Shown here: positions 1-8,775 of the stretch, piece after piece | How the letters are laid out: each line of letters begins with the position of its first letter | Numbering within the stretch: the first letter of the stretch is position 1 | NCBI RefSeq assembly: GCF_002967075.1 | Contig: NZ_PUGE01000006.1 | Span: 1-64,000 of the forward strand | DNA: 64,000 nucleotides | Reading direction: 5' to 3' | Source: Corynebacterium sp. J010B-136 | GTDB lineage: Bacteria > Actinomycetota > Actinomycetes > Mycobacteriales > Mycobacteriaceae | Translations under genes and position numbers: made by a program | Notes under the pieces: generated by a model | Seen by the model: only the letters and a program-made list of their open reading frames with translations | What the model was told of the DNA's origin: nothing | Databases searched by the model: none

Positions 1-48
1 ATTCACCAGAACAGTAACTGCTTTTCCGTCAACCATCACTCGACTCAT
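1..48 (-). CDS. Possible 5' end of a gene running off the left edge
   Basis: On the minus strand an ATG at position 48 opens a frame that stays open to the edge (MSRVMVDGKAVTVLVN). Only 16 codons are visible and there is no clear ribosome binding site, so this may be chance. Nothing can be said about function. Confidence 0.2.
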   Translation of the reverse strand, partial: MSRVMVDGKAVTVLVN

Positions 49-80
49 AGTGTCAACTATGTACCGACTGAGGACATGGG

Positions 81-154
81 GGTGGCTGACGGGGCTCGAA
101 CCCGCGACACCCAGGATCACAACCTGGTGCTCTACCAGCTGAACTACAGCCACC
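81..154 (-). tRNA. tRNA-His (anticodon GTG)
   Basis: Minus-strand cloverleaf of 74 nt. The acceptor stem GTGGCTG pairs with CAGCCAC, the anticodon loop carries GTG, and the T arm has GGTTCGAGCC. An extra G precedes the acceptor stem and faces a discriminator C, the G-1:C73 pair typical of histidine tRNA. CCA is not encoded directly after the discriminator. It lies just downstream of orn on the same strand. Confidence 0.95.
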
Positions 155-202
155 ATTGCTGCTCTGAAGCAGCGTATTAAAGACTAACTCAGAAAGTTGA
201 AA

Positions 203-850
203 TTACAAAAACGCCTGGTAGGCAGCGTTTGATTCCTTGGCTGCTTCGGTTGCTTCAGTCGAGGTTGGGCCTTCGTCGGTGCGGAATACGGAGCGGCGGT
301 AGTAGTCCAGCTCGCGGATTGATTCGACGATATCGGCAAGTGCGCGGTGGGCCAGGCCCTTGTCGGGCTGGTTGAAGTACGCACGTGGGTGCCAACGGCG
401 GGCAAGTTCCTTGATGGTGGAAACGTCAATCATGCGATAGTGCAGGGCTTCGTCAAGACGCGGCATGTATTCGCGGATAAACGCGCGGTCGGTGGCAATG
501 GAATTGCCGGCCAGCGGCGCGGGGTGTTCAGGGTCGCAGTGCTTTTCGATGAGTTCCAGAACCGCAGTTTCGGCTTCCGCCAGCGTTGTGGTCGCGGCCT
601 TGATTTCTTCTGTCAGGCCAGAGGAATTGTGCATGTTGGTAACAAAATCATCCATTTCTGCCAGTTCTTCGTCGGTGGCATGAACGACAATGTCGAGCCC
701 TTCGCCGATGATGTTGAGATCGGCGTCCGTGATGATGGCGGCGATTTCTACGATGACATGCCGCTTTGGATCGAGGCCAGTCATTTCCAGATCGATCCAC
801 ACGAGGCGGTCATGTTTGGCAGGAGTGTGCGTAGAAGACATGGCATTCAT
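203..850 (-). CDS. orn: Oligoribonuclease
   Basis: 3'-5' exoribonuclease of the DEDDh family that degrades the 2-5 nt products of RNA decay (and pGpG) to mononucleotides in the cytoplasm. Visible motifs are Exo I DLEMTGLD near residue 20, Exo [13 protein letters not shown] near residue 115, YRMIDVST, and Exo III HRALADI near residue 168. At 215 aa it is slightly longer than the E. coli enzyme because of a short Ser/Thr-rich C-terminal tail. AAAGG lies 5 nt before the first ATG at 850; a second ATG three codons later is possible. Its place beside tRNA-His matches other Corynebacteriales. Confidence 0.95.
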   Translation of the reverse strand: MNAMSSTHTPAKHDRLVWIDLEMTGLDPKRHVIVEIAAIITDADLNIIGEGLDIVVHATDEELAEMDDFVTNMHNSSGLTEEIKAATTTLAEAETAVLELIEKHCDPEHPAPLAGNSIATDRAFIREYMPRLDEALHYRMIDVSTIKELARRWHPRAYFNQPDKGLAHRALADIVESIRELDYYRRSVFRTDEGPTSTEATEAAKESNAAYQAFL

Positions 851-947
851 CTTAGCCTTTGCTATCGGCGCGATATTTAAACCCCCGAATTAGGGTATCT
901 GGAAAAGTATGTAAATTCACCCATTGGAGTTGATTCCGCAGGTTGCT

Positions 948-975
948 ACCATTTCTATAGAGCGACCGAAATGGT
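948..975. repeat. Inverted repeat upstream of the amino-acid symporter
   Basis: Perfect 8-bp arms ACCATTTC and GAAATGGT are separated by 12 bp, with GCT/AGC outside them nearly continuing the pairing. It lies in the 257-bp gap between orn and the symporter. It could be a regulator site or an mRNA hairpin; no T-run follows, so it is unlikely to be a terminator. Confidence 0.45.
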
Positions 976-1000
976 GAGCTCGAATGTTCCAAAACAAATT

Positions 1001-1018
1001 GAGTGATTCAGTTCACTT
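1001..1018. promoter_or_regulatory. Candidate GlxR (CRP-type) binding site
   Basis: AGTGA-N6-TCACT at 1002-1017 has perfect 5-bp arms and the GTGA-N6-TCAC core of the corynebacterial cAMP regulator GlxR, whose consensus is TGTGA-N6-TCACA. The central TA is absent. It lies about 90 bp before the symporter ATG. Binding is inferred from the motif only. Confidence 0.4.
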
Positions 1019-1107
1019 TTGCAACGTAAATAGGGCACAATTTTCCTCATCTGACACAAACCTTCGCGTTGGGTGTGTGCGAATAATCTCAAATAAAAGG
1101 AGCCCAC

Positions 1108-2664
1108 ATGGCAGCCGTATTCGATTGGCTAAACGGCGTTATCTGGTCGCCAGCATTGGTTTTCCTTTGCTTGGCCGCAGGCGTCTACTTCACAATCGTC
1201 ACTAAATTCATCCAGATTCGTGGAATCCCAGACATGCTTAAGCAACTTGTACGGGGTGAAAGGTCTGAAAATGGTGTCTCATCTTTTGAGTCCCTCATGA
1301 TGTCATTGGCGGGACGCGTTGGTGTTGGCAACATCGCGGGTGTTGCAACCGCTATTGCTTTCGGCGGTCCAGGCGCGGTTTTCTGGATGTGGACCGTGGC
1401 ATTGCTCGGCTCCGCAACGTCATTTATCGAATGTACTCTTGCTCAAATCTATAAAGAGCAGGACAAGGATACAGGTGAGTACCGAGGTGGTCCGGCTTAC
1501 TACATTGAAAAGGCGTACGCCCACACCAAGGCTGCTCCATTCATGCTTATTTATGGCATCGTGTTTGCGGTTGCGATGATCTTGGCAACTGCATACTTCC
1601 TCCCGGGAATTCAGGCCAACGGCGTTTCTTCTGCTGTTGAAAACGCATGGGGTATTAGCACCACCATTACCGGCATTGCTTTGGCAGTCGTCCTCGCGGT
1701 TATTGTCGTCGGCGGTGTAAAGCGTATCGCGTCGTTTGCTTCCATGGTGGTTCCATTCATGGCGGTCATCTACATCATTTTCGCGCTCATCATCCTGTTC
1801 ATTAATTACCAGGACATTCCTGAAGTATTCAGCCTGATCTTCACCTCAGCATTCAACCTGAACGCTGGATTTGGTGGCATGCTGGGCGTCGCTATCATGT
1901 GGGGTGTTCGCCGTGGTATTTACTCCAATGAAGCTGGTCAGGGTACTGGTCCGCAGCACGCCGCTGCGGCAGAAGTTTCGCACCCAGCAAAGCAGGGCTT
2001 TGTTCAGGCATTCGCTGTCTACGTTGACACCTTGTTCGTATGCTCCGCAACTGCATTCATCATCATCTCTACTGATATGTACCGCGTGTTCGAGGGCGAA
2101 AGCGAAGATGGTGCTATCCGCTACGAAGGACAAATGCTGCCTTCTGACACTGCGGTAGGACCTGGATTCGTTCAAGAAGGTATGGATGCTCACTTCTCTG
2201 GTTTCGGTCCAAGCTTCGTGGCTCTAGCAATTATGTTCTTCGCCTTTACCACTGTGCTGGCGTACTACTACATGGCAGAGACCAACCTGGCTTACTTCAA
2301 CCGATGGATTCCAAGTTCTATTGTCCGTCGCGGCATCATTTGGGTACTGCGAGTTCTCGTTGTTATCTCCGTTGTGGTTGGTGCAACATCTGCATCTGGT
2401 GCTGCATGGGCACTGGGAGATATCGGTGTGGGCGCCACTGCATGGCTCAATATCATCGGGATTATTATCCTTCAGGTTCCAGCTCTCAAGGCGATGAAGG
2501 ATTACTACGAGCAGAAGAAGGCGGGCAAGGATCCTCAGTTCGACCCAGAAGCATTGGGAATCAAAAACGCTACTTTCTGGGAAAAGCGTAAGTTGCAAAA
2601 GCCAGAGTTGTACGGAAATGCAACTGTATCTCGTCCATCTGAAACCGCACCAGTTCAAGAATAA
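1108..2664 (+). CDS. Alanine/glycine:cation symporter (AGCS family)
   Basis: Sodium-coupled uptake of alanine or glycine across the cytoplasmic membrane. The 518-aa length and roughly 10-11 hydrophobic segments fit the family. Family signatures are GRVGVGNIAGVATAI near residue 68 and NEAGQGTGPQHAAAAEVSHP near residue 275. The C-terminal tail of about 60 residues is charged and cytoplasmic. The ATG is set by AAAAGGAG 7 nt upstream. It is a single-gene unit: its own leader with a possible GlxR site lies in front and a strong terminator follows. The exact substrate cannot be read from sequence. Confidence 0.93.
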   Translation: MAAVFDWLNGVIWSPALVFLCLAAGVYFTIVTKFIQIRGIPDMLKQLVRGERSENGVSSFESLMMSLAGRVGVGNIAGVATAIAFGGPGAVFWMWTVALLGSATSFIECTLAQIYKEQDKDTGEYRGGPAYYIEKAYAHTKAAPFMLIYGIVFAVAMILATAYFLPGIQANGVSSAVENAWGISTTITGIALAVVLAVIVVGGVKRIASFASMVVPFMAVIYIIFALIILFINYQDIPEVFSLIFTSAFNLNAGFGGMLGVAIMWGVRRGIYSNEAGQGTGPQHAAAAEVSHPAKQGFVQAFAVYVDTLFVCSATAFIIISTDMYRVFEGESEDGAIRYEGQMLPSDTAVGPGFVQEGMDAHFSGFGPSFVALAIMFFAFTTVLAYYYMAETNLAYFNRWIPSSIVRRGIIWVLRVLVVISVVVGATSASGAAWALGDIGVGATAWLNIIGIIILQVPALKAMKDYYEQKKAGKDPQFDPEALGIKNATFWEKRKLQKPELYGNATVSRPSETAPVQE

Positions 2665-2705
2665 GGACTGCTGCAGCCGGTGAGATTTCCTGCTGCATAC
2701 TTCGA

Positions 2706-2742
2706 AGGCTCGCTGTGAATTCTTCTCACAGCGAGCCTTTTG
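2706..2742 (+). terminator. Rho-independent terminator of the symporter gene
   Basis: Perfect 13-bp stem AGGCTCGCTGTGA / TCACAGCGAGCCT at 2706-2718 and 2726-2738 with a 7-nt loop, followed by TTT. Confidence 0.88.
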
Positions 2743-2801
2743 CGCTTGTAAGGCAAAACGCGAATTGTTAATTTATGTAAAACGCGAACGAAGTGAGCGT
2801 T

Positions 2802-3602
2802 TTACCCCATCTTGGAGTAAAACTTACCCATCAGTGGCGCCAAAGCTGGGGTGGGAAGGATCTGGGAGACGACATTCATCGCCTTTGATAGTGGTCCGGG
2901 TACGACGCGGCGCTGGTTCTTGGCCATGGCGCTTAAGGTTTCTTCGGAACAGGACTCGTAGGTCGTCCACAAAAAATCGGGGACAACTTTGTCCACGATG
3001 GACTTTTCAGCGTCAGGAATGACGGCATCGCGCACAGGACCTGGTGCAAGAAGAGTGCAAGATACGCCTGTCTTCTTCAGCTCATAGTGCAGCGCTTCCG
3101 TAAAGGCATTTACGCCTGCCTTGGTAAACACGTAGGTCGCGTTATACGGGATGGGCACATTACCAGCTGCCGAGCCAACATTGCAGATAGCGCCGGACTT
3201 GCGCGGCAGCATTTGCTCTAGTGCTGCACGCGTTAGCCGGTGTACCGCAGTGGCGTTGAGGTGGAACTGATCGGTCTCATACTGCCAATCCTGATCCATG
3301 AAAGCGCCGAAGCTCGCAATGCCCGCAGAGTTGATAATGATGTGGATCTTGACCTCAGCCAACTTGGAAATGATGTCGTTCACTTCATCTTCTTTGGACA
3401 GGTCTGCGGGCCAGCTTAGGGCGTCGATGCCGTAATTGCCGACGAATTCATCGACAAGCGACTGCAAAACCTCCTGCCTGCGGGCAACGAGGATGACATT
3501 ATGACCAAGCTTTGCCAGGTCGCGCGCCATTGCTTCACCGATGCCCTGACTTGCGCCGGTAATAAGCGCGTAGGAATCTTTAGCGGGGGAGGGAAGTGCC
3601 AT
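2802..3602 (-). CDS. Short-chain dehydrogenase/reductase
   Basis: Classical SDR, NAD(P)-dependent. In the 266-aa frame the nucleotide-binding motif TGASQGIG lies near residue 15, NSAG near residue 94, and the active-site pair is in YVFTK. The frame could start 10 codons earlier, but the ATG at 3602 (MALPSPAK) is preceded by AAAGGA about 12 nt upstream and places the Rossmann motif at the usual distance. It is divergent from an old-yellow-enzyme gene across a 209-bp gap, so the two redox enzymes may share control. The substrate is unknown. Confidence 0.85.
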   Translation of the reverse strand: MALPSPAKDSYALITGASQGIGEAMARDLAKLGHNVILVARRQEVLQSLVDEFVGNYGIDALSWPADLSKEDEVNDIISKLAEVKIHIIINSAGIASFGAFMDQDWQYETDQFHLNATAVHRLTRAALEQMLPRKSGAICNVGSAAGNVPIPYNATYVFTKAGVNAFTEALHYELKKTGVSCTLLAPGPVRDAVIPDAEKSIVDKVVPDFLWTTYESCSEETLSAMAKNQRRVVPGPLSKAMNVVSQILPTPALAPLMGKFYSKMG

Positions 3603-3639
3603 GGTGGGTGGAAATCCTTTCACTTCAGGCAAAAATATT

Positions 3640-3663
3640 CAGTGCTTGTCTCAGTACTTGTTC
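3640..3663. repeat. Imperfect 12-bp direct repeat in the SDR/OYE divergent promoter region
   Basis: CAGTGCTTGTCT at 3640-3651 is followed directly by CAGTACTTGTTC at 3652-3663, 9 of 12 identical, so the repeats sit one helical turn apart. They fall 38-61 bp upstream of the SDR start. They could be regulator half-sites. Confidence 0.3.
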
Positions 3664-3811
3664 TAGCCTTCAAATCTACTGCACCCGTGGTCTACCCGAG
3701 TATGTCAACCGCCTTGAAGGCATATCGACCTTGAGAAATAGTTTCCCATGGAATTAATTGTCTTGGCGTGAAGTTGTACCGCTTGGACAAACACTCATCG
3801 AAAGGGAGACA

Positions 3812-4915
3812 GTGACAAAGTTATTTGATTCGGTACAAATCGGCCGATACAACCTCGACAACCGCGTAACCATGGCGCCTTTGACCCGCCAACGTGCAGG
3901 CGAAGACGGCACCCCTACCGAATTGCACAAGGAATACTATTCCCAGCGTGCATCCGCTGGCCTTGTCGTGACTGAGGGAGTCTTCCCGGCGTATAGCTGC
4001 CGTTCCTTCCCCGGCCAGGCAGGTCTTGCTACCGATGAGCACACCGAGGCTTGGAAGCCGGTAGCTGAGGCCGTGCATGGGCGCGATGGCGTCATTTTTG
4101 CTCAGGTAATGCATGGTGGTCGTACCTCGCACCCTGACCTTTTGCGCGATGCGCCGGTAAAAGCACCTAGTGCTCTTGCCACCGGTGGGGAAGTTCGTGG
4201 CTTTGGCGGAAAGACTGAAGGCGTGGTTCCGGAAGCCCTGACCACGGAGGAGATCGCTCAGGTCATCGAGGAATTTCGACTCAGCGCGCGCCGGGCTATC
4301 GATGCCGGCTTAGACGGCATCGAAGTCCACGGTGCAAATGGCTATTTGCTGCATGAATTTATGGCGCCAAACTCCAACGTGCGCGATGATGAATATGGCG
4401 GCAGCCCCGCTAACCGTGCGCGGCTGACCGCGGAGATTATCCGTGCAGTGGCCGAGGAAATTGGTGCCGACCGCACCGCGGTGCGTATTTCCCCACAGCA
4501 CAATATTCAGGGCATTGCGGAAGTTGATGTGGACGAAACCATAGCGACCTACCAAGCACTCTTTGAGCAGATTGCAGACCTGAAACTCGCTTATGTCTCC
4601 GTACTTGTAAATGATCCACAAAGCCCGGTTGCAACGGAACTTCGCCACCAGATCCAGCACACCCACGGCTGGCCTTTGCTGCTCAACACCGGTTTTGCAG
4701 TGGTAACCCAGCTTGAAGAAGCACAGAAGATTGTCGACGAACTAGGTGCGGATGCAGCGGTTGTAGGCCGCATGCTCATTGCCAACCCAGACCTAGTGGA
4801 GCGTTGGAAGAGCGGCGCGGAACTCAATGAGCCAGACATGGCCACCTTCTACGCTGGTGGGCCAAAAGGATACATTGACTATCCATCGCTGGAAAAGGCT
4901 CACGTTAGCTCCTAA
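3812..4915 (+). CDS. Old yellow enzyme family NADH:flavin oxidoreductase
   Basis: FMN-dependent ene-reductase of the OYE/NemA type, a TIM barrel that reduces activated C=C bonds or nitro compounds using NAD(P)H. Visible are the N-terminal RVTMAPLTRQRA, HGGRTSHP near residue 110, EVHGANGYLLHEF near residue 170 and NVRDDEYGGS just after it. The start chosen is GTG 3812 (367 aa) because AAAGGGAG lies 4-11 nt upstream; the longer frame back to 3758 is not supported. The barrel is full length. It may be a xenobiotic or stress reductase; the physiological substrate is unknown. Confidence 0.88.
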   Translation: MTKLFDSVQIGRYNLDNRVTMAPLTRQRAGEDGTPTELHKEYYSQRASAGLVVTEGVFPAYSCRSFPGQAGLATDEHTEAWKPVAEAVHGRDGVIFAQVMHGGRTSHPDLLRDAPVKAPSALATGGEVRGFGGKTEGVVPEALTTEEIAQVIEEFRLSARRAIDAGLDGIEVHGANGYLLHEFMAPNSNVRDDEYGGSPANRARLTAEIIRAVAEEIGADRTAVRISPQHNIQGIAEVDVDETIATYQALFEQIADLKLAYVSVLVNDPQSPVATELRHQIQHTHGWPLLLNTGFAVVTQLEEAQKIVDELGADAAVVGRMLIANPDLVERWKSGAELNEPDMATFYAGGPKGYIDYPSLEKAHVSS

Positions 4916-4945
4916 AAAGCTCCTTGTGGGTGGTGTGCGCCTTGC

Positions 4946-4951
4946 TAGACT
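4946..4951 (+). promoter_or_regulatory. Likely -10 element of nagA
   Basis: TAGACT lies 36 bp before the nagA ATG, giving a short leader of about 30 nt that carries the GAGGAG site. No clear -35 is visible. Confidence 0.4.
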
Positions 4952-4987
4952 TAGGCGCATTACCCGCAGCGCTTTGAGGAGTTGGCT

Positions 4988-6190
4988 ATGCCCGCACAAC
5001 CTGCACGCCGAGCCGACATGGCGCCGTTTAGCGGCGAGATCGCCGGTTTACTTTACGATGGCCTCCAGCCGCCCCGAAGAGCCACGCTGCACTTGGACGC
5101 TGGTGTAATCACCGACATCAGTGACATTCCGGACACCGGGGATGTTGGAAGCCGGAATCTGACGACGATAAGTGAACCGCTGATCGTGCCGGGATTTGTG
5201 GACCTGCATAATCACGGCGGTGCGGGTGGGGGATTTCCCAACGGAACCGTTGAAGAATGCATCGATGCTGCGCTCTATCACCGCCAGCGCGGCACCACGA
5301 CGTTGTGGGCCTCGCTGGTCTCAGCGCCAGGCGCCGAGCTTATCGCGCAGACTGAGCTGCTAGCCGGATTAGCTGAGCAGGGCTTGATAGGGGGTATTCA
5401 TATGGAAGGGCCTTTCATATCGGCCTGCCGGTGTGGTGCGCAGAACCCGGCCCATTTTATTGACGGGGATCCGCAGCTCTTTGCCGATGTTATTGAAGCG
5501 GGCCGCGGATTTTTGAAAGCGATTACCTTCGCTCCTGAGACCCCAAATTCGGATGCGCTTTTTGAACTGTGCGCCAGGCACAACATCGTTGCCTCACTGG
5601 GACATACCGATGCCGATTTCACCACGATGGCCGAAGCAATTGCGCGTGGTAGGGATGTGGGCGCGACGGTGACAGCGACGCATCTTTTTAATGCCATGCC
5701 GCAGATTCACCACCGTGATCCCGGTGCCGTCGCAGCACTGTTGAGCGCCGGTGCGCGCGGTGAAGCTGGGCTCGAAGTTATCGGCGACGGCGTGCATTTA
5801 GATGATGGCACCGTCGACATGATTTTCAACGCGGCACCAGATAAGGCTTTTGCTATTACTGATGCGATGGCAGCAGCCGGCAAAGCAGATGGCTCTTATG
5901 TCTTAGGTGCACTAGATGTCACCGTCAGCGACGGTATTGCACGGTTGACAGACGGCGGTGCGATTGCCGGTGGTACAAGCACATTAGCGGAGCAATTCGC
6001 GCGCCGGGTCGCACGTGGATCATCTATTGAAGAAGCAAGCGCATTTGTCACCCGCAATGCAGCGGCGATTGCAGGCGTCCATGGCACAATAAGCCGCGGT
6101 GAGAAAGCGAATCTCGTGGTCTTTTCCCGTCTTGGTGACCAGGTGCCCGCGCTGACAATTGCTGCGGGATGTGCCTACTATCCGCGATGA
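4988..6190 (+). CDS. nagA: N-acetylglucosamine-6-phosphate deacetylase
   Basis: Amidohydrolase that converts GlcNAc-6-P to glucosamine-6-P and acetate in amino-sugar recycling and catabolism. Motifs are LHNHGGAGGGFPNG near residue 70, HMEGPFIS near residue 136, SLGHTDADF near residue 200, THLFNAMPQIHHRDPG near residue 225, and the catalytic Asp in AITDAMAAAG. It is 400 aa, normal for the family. ATG 4988 is preferred over the TTG two codons earlier because GAGGAG ends 6 nt before it. No nagB or transporter lies alongside, so the rest of the pathway must be elsewhere. Confidence 0.93.
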   Translation: MPAQPARRADMAPFSGEIAGLLYDGLQPPRRATLHLDAGVITDISDIPDTGDVGSRNLTTISEPLIVPGFVDLHNHGGAGGGFPNGTVEECIDAALYHRQRGTTTLWASLVSAPGAELIAQTELLAGLAEQGLIGGIHMEGPFISACRCGAQNPAHFIDGDPQLFADVIEAGRGFLKAITFAPETPNSDALFELCARHNIVASLGHTDADFTTMAEAIARGRDVGATVTATHLFNAMPQIHHRDPGAVAALLSAGARGEAGLEVIGDGVHLDDGTVDMIFNAAPDKAFAITDAMAAAGKADGSYVLGALDVTVSDGIARLTDGGAIAGGTSTLAEQFARRVARGSSIEEASAFVTRNAAAIAGVHGTISRGEKANLVVFSRLGDQVPALTIAAGCAYYPR

Positions 6191-6251
6191 GGCCCAGAAA
6201 GGCTATTGGGAAAAGTGCGGAAAACCCGCTGTGAAATGCGCGTTTTTAAAG

Positions 6252-6325
6252 TGCCCCCAGTAGGACTCGAACCTACGACACACGGGGTAGAAGCCCGTTG
6301 CTCTAATCCGCTGAGCTATGGAGGC
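6252..6325 (-). tRNA. tRNA-Arg (anticodon TCT)
   Basis: Minus-strand cloverleaf of 74 nt. Acceptor GCCTCCA pairs with TGGGGGC (one G-T pair), the anticodon stem ACGGG/CCCGT encloses CTTCTAC, giving anticodon TCT, and the T arm has GGTTCGAGTCC. The discriminator is A and CCA is not encoded. Confidence 0.95.
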
Positions 6326-6458
6326 GATAGTAAAGCTCGCGTGGGAGTTTTACCAGAGGTGATTTTAGCCTATGACCTTTAAAAATTATCAACTGGTGGG
6401 GAATAGCAGGTGTGACGGAGTCGATCGCTGTCATTTATGAGGCCTGAGCGTGGCTCAG

Positions 6459-6464
6459 TAGACT
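6459..6464 (+). promoter_or_regulatory. -10 element, leaderless start of the CopD/CtaG gene
   Basis: TAGACT is separated by exactly 7 nt from ATG 6472 and no Shine-Dalgarno is present, so transcription probably starts at the A of the start codon. Confidence 0.6.
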
Positions 6465-6471
6465 AAGGGCC

Positions 6472-8538
6472 ATGTCGATGACCTCGCAGCAATCGCCGGC
6501 AAACCCCGCGGTCGCACCGAAAAGCACTGTTCGTTCCTCGTGGCCCATCTACGTGGGTGCAGCGCTCATCGCTGGTGTAGTCGGTGGGTTTATCTCTTTG
6601 TTCTTCCTCGCGGATTCTTTGGCCGCGTTGGGTATTCCTGACCCTGGAAGATTGACAACCTTCGGATTGCCCTTCTTTCGCGGTATCGCCTGGATTTTGA
6701 TTGCGCTGTCCATCGGCTCTTTTTTGACCACGGCATTTTTCCTCAACCCTGACATCCCGGATCAGGATAATTCCAGGTTGCATGAGGCACGGTTGACGGT
6801 GGATGGGTTCATCGCCAAGCGAACTGGCGCTTTTGCCGCCTTTAGTGTGGCTCTGATTGCCTTGCTGGAAGCGCCTTTGGTGATGTCGGATGTCTCCGGC
6901 ACACCCATGGCGCAGGTGCTTAATCTGCAAATGATGTCGATGGCTCTGGAGCAAGTAGCCACGGCCCAAGTCTGGGTTATTACCGCCGTGATTGCTGTCG
7001 CCGTGGGCATCTTGGCGCTTGTCAGCAGCAAATGGGCCATGCAACCTGTGCTCTTTGTGCTGTCGGTGTTGATGATTGTCCCGCTCGGAATGGAAGGCCA
7101 CTCAGCTTCTGGTGGTGACCACGATTACGGCACCAACTCCTTCCTGTGGCACCTGTTGTTTATGGCGCTGTGGATCGGTGGCATTCTAGGTCTTATCGCC
7201 CACGGGCGACGCCTGGGTCCTGATATGACCATGGCGGTGCGACGCTATTCCACCATTGCTCTGGTCGCTGCTGGTGCCATGACGGTTTCGGGGCTTGTCA
7301 ACGCAGCCATCCGCATTGAATTCTCCGACTGGTTTACCACCCGCTACGGGCTCATCATCGTCACCAAAACTGCGCTGACGTTGCTATTGGTTTTCTTCGG
7401 ATTCGTACACCGTCAATTGACCATCCCGCAGCTGAAGAAGAAGCCGCAACTATTTTTGCGCGTTTCCATCGTGGAAGTAGCCGTGATGGCCGCTACCGCA
7501 GGCGTTGCCATCACCATGGGCCGAACCCCGCCGCCACCGCCGCGGGATCCGAACCTGAACTCCATGCAAATTGTCATGGGCTATCAACTCACCGAAGCGC
7601 CATCGATGGGCAATATGCTCACGCAATTCCGCTTCGATATCTTATTCGGCACCATCGGACTCATCCTGGCGGCGCTCTACGCCTATGCGTTGTGGAAGGT
7701 ACGCCAGCGCGGCCTTTCCTGGTCCGCCGGACGCACGACGTGGTGGATGCTGGGATCCCTGGGACTGACCGTCTACATGTCCACGGGCTTAGGCATGTAT
7801 ATCCCCGCGACCTACTCCATGCACATGCTGGGACACATGGCATTGTCGATGGTCTTCCCGCTCATGATGTGCCTGGGTGCACCACTGACTTTGATTCTGG
7901 AAGCCTTTGAACCGGGACGCCCCGGAAAGCCCAGCATCCACGACTGGGTAGTGGCGCTGACGCATTCGAAGATTTTGGCGTTTATCACCCACCCCATTGT
8001 CAATGTCTTGCAATTCTTGTTCTTCTTCTACGTCCTGTACATGTCCTTTGACCTGTACCAAACGGCAAACTCTGAACATGCAGGTCACGTGATTATGAAC
8101 TTCACGTTCTTAATCTCTGGCTATATCTACTTCTGGGAAGTAGTAGGCCCCGACCCGCTGCCGAAGCGCGCACGCACCCCAATCCGGTTGGCAATCTTGT
8201 TTGCATCCATGCCAATTCACCTGTTTATGGGCGTCTACCTCATGCAGCTGACAGAAATCATGGGTCTGCAGTACTACCTGTCCCTGGAGATTCCGTGGGA
8301 TCATGACTTCCTCCAGGACCAGAAAGTCGGCGGCGGTATTGCCTGGGGCTTTGGCCAGTTCCCATTGGCTATTGTCTTTGGCAAGCTCGCGCTTGATTGG
8401 TGGCGCGAAGACCGCTCAGAATCGAAGTTCTACGATGCGAAGGCAGACGTCGAGGGCGATGTGGACATGGACGAATACAACCGCATGTTGGCTGAGCTTA
8501 ATCGCGGCGGAAACCAAGGACATTTCCGTCAGCAGTAA
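6472..8538 (+). CDS. CopD / CtaG fusion membrane protein (copper handling, cytochrome oxidase assembly)
   Basis: A 688-aa polytopic membrane protein. The first half (about residues 1-350) has the helix pattern of the CopD copper-resistance domain. The second half (about 370-660) resembles the caa3-type CtaG assembly factor, with His/Met-rich segments such as HMLGHMALSMVFPLMM and SEHAGHVIMNF that could bind copper. Such fusions are common in Actinobacteria and are thought to deliver copper to the aa3 oxidase. It is a single-gene unit: leaderless promoter in front and a strong terminator behind. The role is inferred from domain family. Confidence 0.85.
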   Translation: MSMTSQQSPANPAVAPKSTVRSSWPIYVGAALIAGVVGGFISLFFLADSLAALGIPDPGRLTTFGLPFFRGIAWILIALSIGSFLTTAFFLNPDIPDQDNSRLHEARLTVDGFIAKRTGAFAAFSVALIALLEAPLVMSDVSGTPMAQVLNLQMMSMALEQVATAQVWVITAVIAVAVGILALVSSKWAMQPVLFVLSVLMIVPLGMEGHSASGGDHDYGTNSFLWHLLFMALWIGGILGLIAHGRRLGPDMTMAVRRYSTIALVAAGAMTVSGLVNAAIRIEFSDWFTTRYGLIIVTKTALTLLLVFFGFVHRQLTIPQLKKKPQLFLRVSIVEVAVMAATAGVAITMGRTPPPPPRDPNLNSMQIVMGYQLTEAPSMGNMLTQFRFDILFGTIGLILAALYAYALWKVRQRGLSWSAGRTTWWMLGSLGLTVYMSTGLGMYIPATYSMHMLGHMALSMVFPLMMCLGAPLTLILEAFEPGRPGKPSIHDWVVALTHSKILAFITHPIVNVLQFLFFFYVLYMSFDLYQTANSEHAGHVIMNFTFLISGYIYFWEVVGPDPLPKRARTPIRLAILFASMPIHLFMGVYLMQLTEIMGLQYYLSLEIPWDHDFLQDQKVGGGIAWGFGQFPLAIVFGKLALDWWREDRSESKFYDAKADVEGDVDMDEYNRMLAELNRGGNQGHFRQQ

Positions 8539-8562
8539 ATCCTGACATAGTCTACGACTCAA

Positions 8563-8602
8563 AACGCCGCCGCTGGCCCTTATGTGGGTCAGCGGCGGCG
8601 TT
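8563..8602 (+). terminator. Strong hairpin terminator after CopD/CtaG
   Basis: GC-rich stem AACGCCGCCGCTG paired with CAGCGGCGGCGTT, extended inward by CCC/GGG, followed by GTTGT. It separates the membrane gene from the ssbB region. Confidence 0.8.
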
Positions 8603-8627
8603 GTTGTGAGCTGGGAAAAGTTCGCGC

Positions 8628-8677
8628 CTGTGGATAACTATGGCGTTTGGGTGACGAGTCATCATAGTTATCCACAG
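8628..8677. promoter_or_regulatory. Two inverted consensus DnaA boxes within a 15-bp perfect inverted repeat
   Basis: TGTGGATAA at 8629-8637 and TTATCCACA at 8668-8676 both match the 9-mer DnaA box exactly, in opposite orientation. The symmetry extends past the boxes: CTGTGGATAACTATG at 8628-8642 and CATAGTTATCCACAG at 8663-8677 form perfect 15-bp arms around a 20-bp spacer. Box centres are 39 bp apart. The element sits between the CopD/CtaG terminator and ssbB, 99 bp before the ssbB ATG. It is probably a DnaA-binding regulatory or titration site; binding is inferred. Confidence 0.75.
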
Positions 8678-8775
8678 ATTTTTGCCGTTGGGGTTTTGCT
8701 TTCTTGCATAGGCAGGAAAGATGAGTTTTTAAGAGCAACCGCTCGGTAAAACACAACAAGTTAAGGAAAAACCCC

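Noticed and set aside
347..880. Plus-strand open frame of 177 codons over orn
   Set aside because: Shadow of the minus-strand orn gene, which carries all exonuclease motifs.
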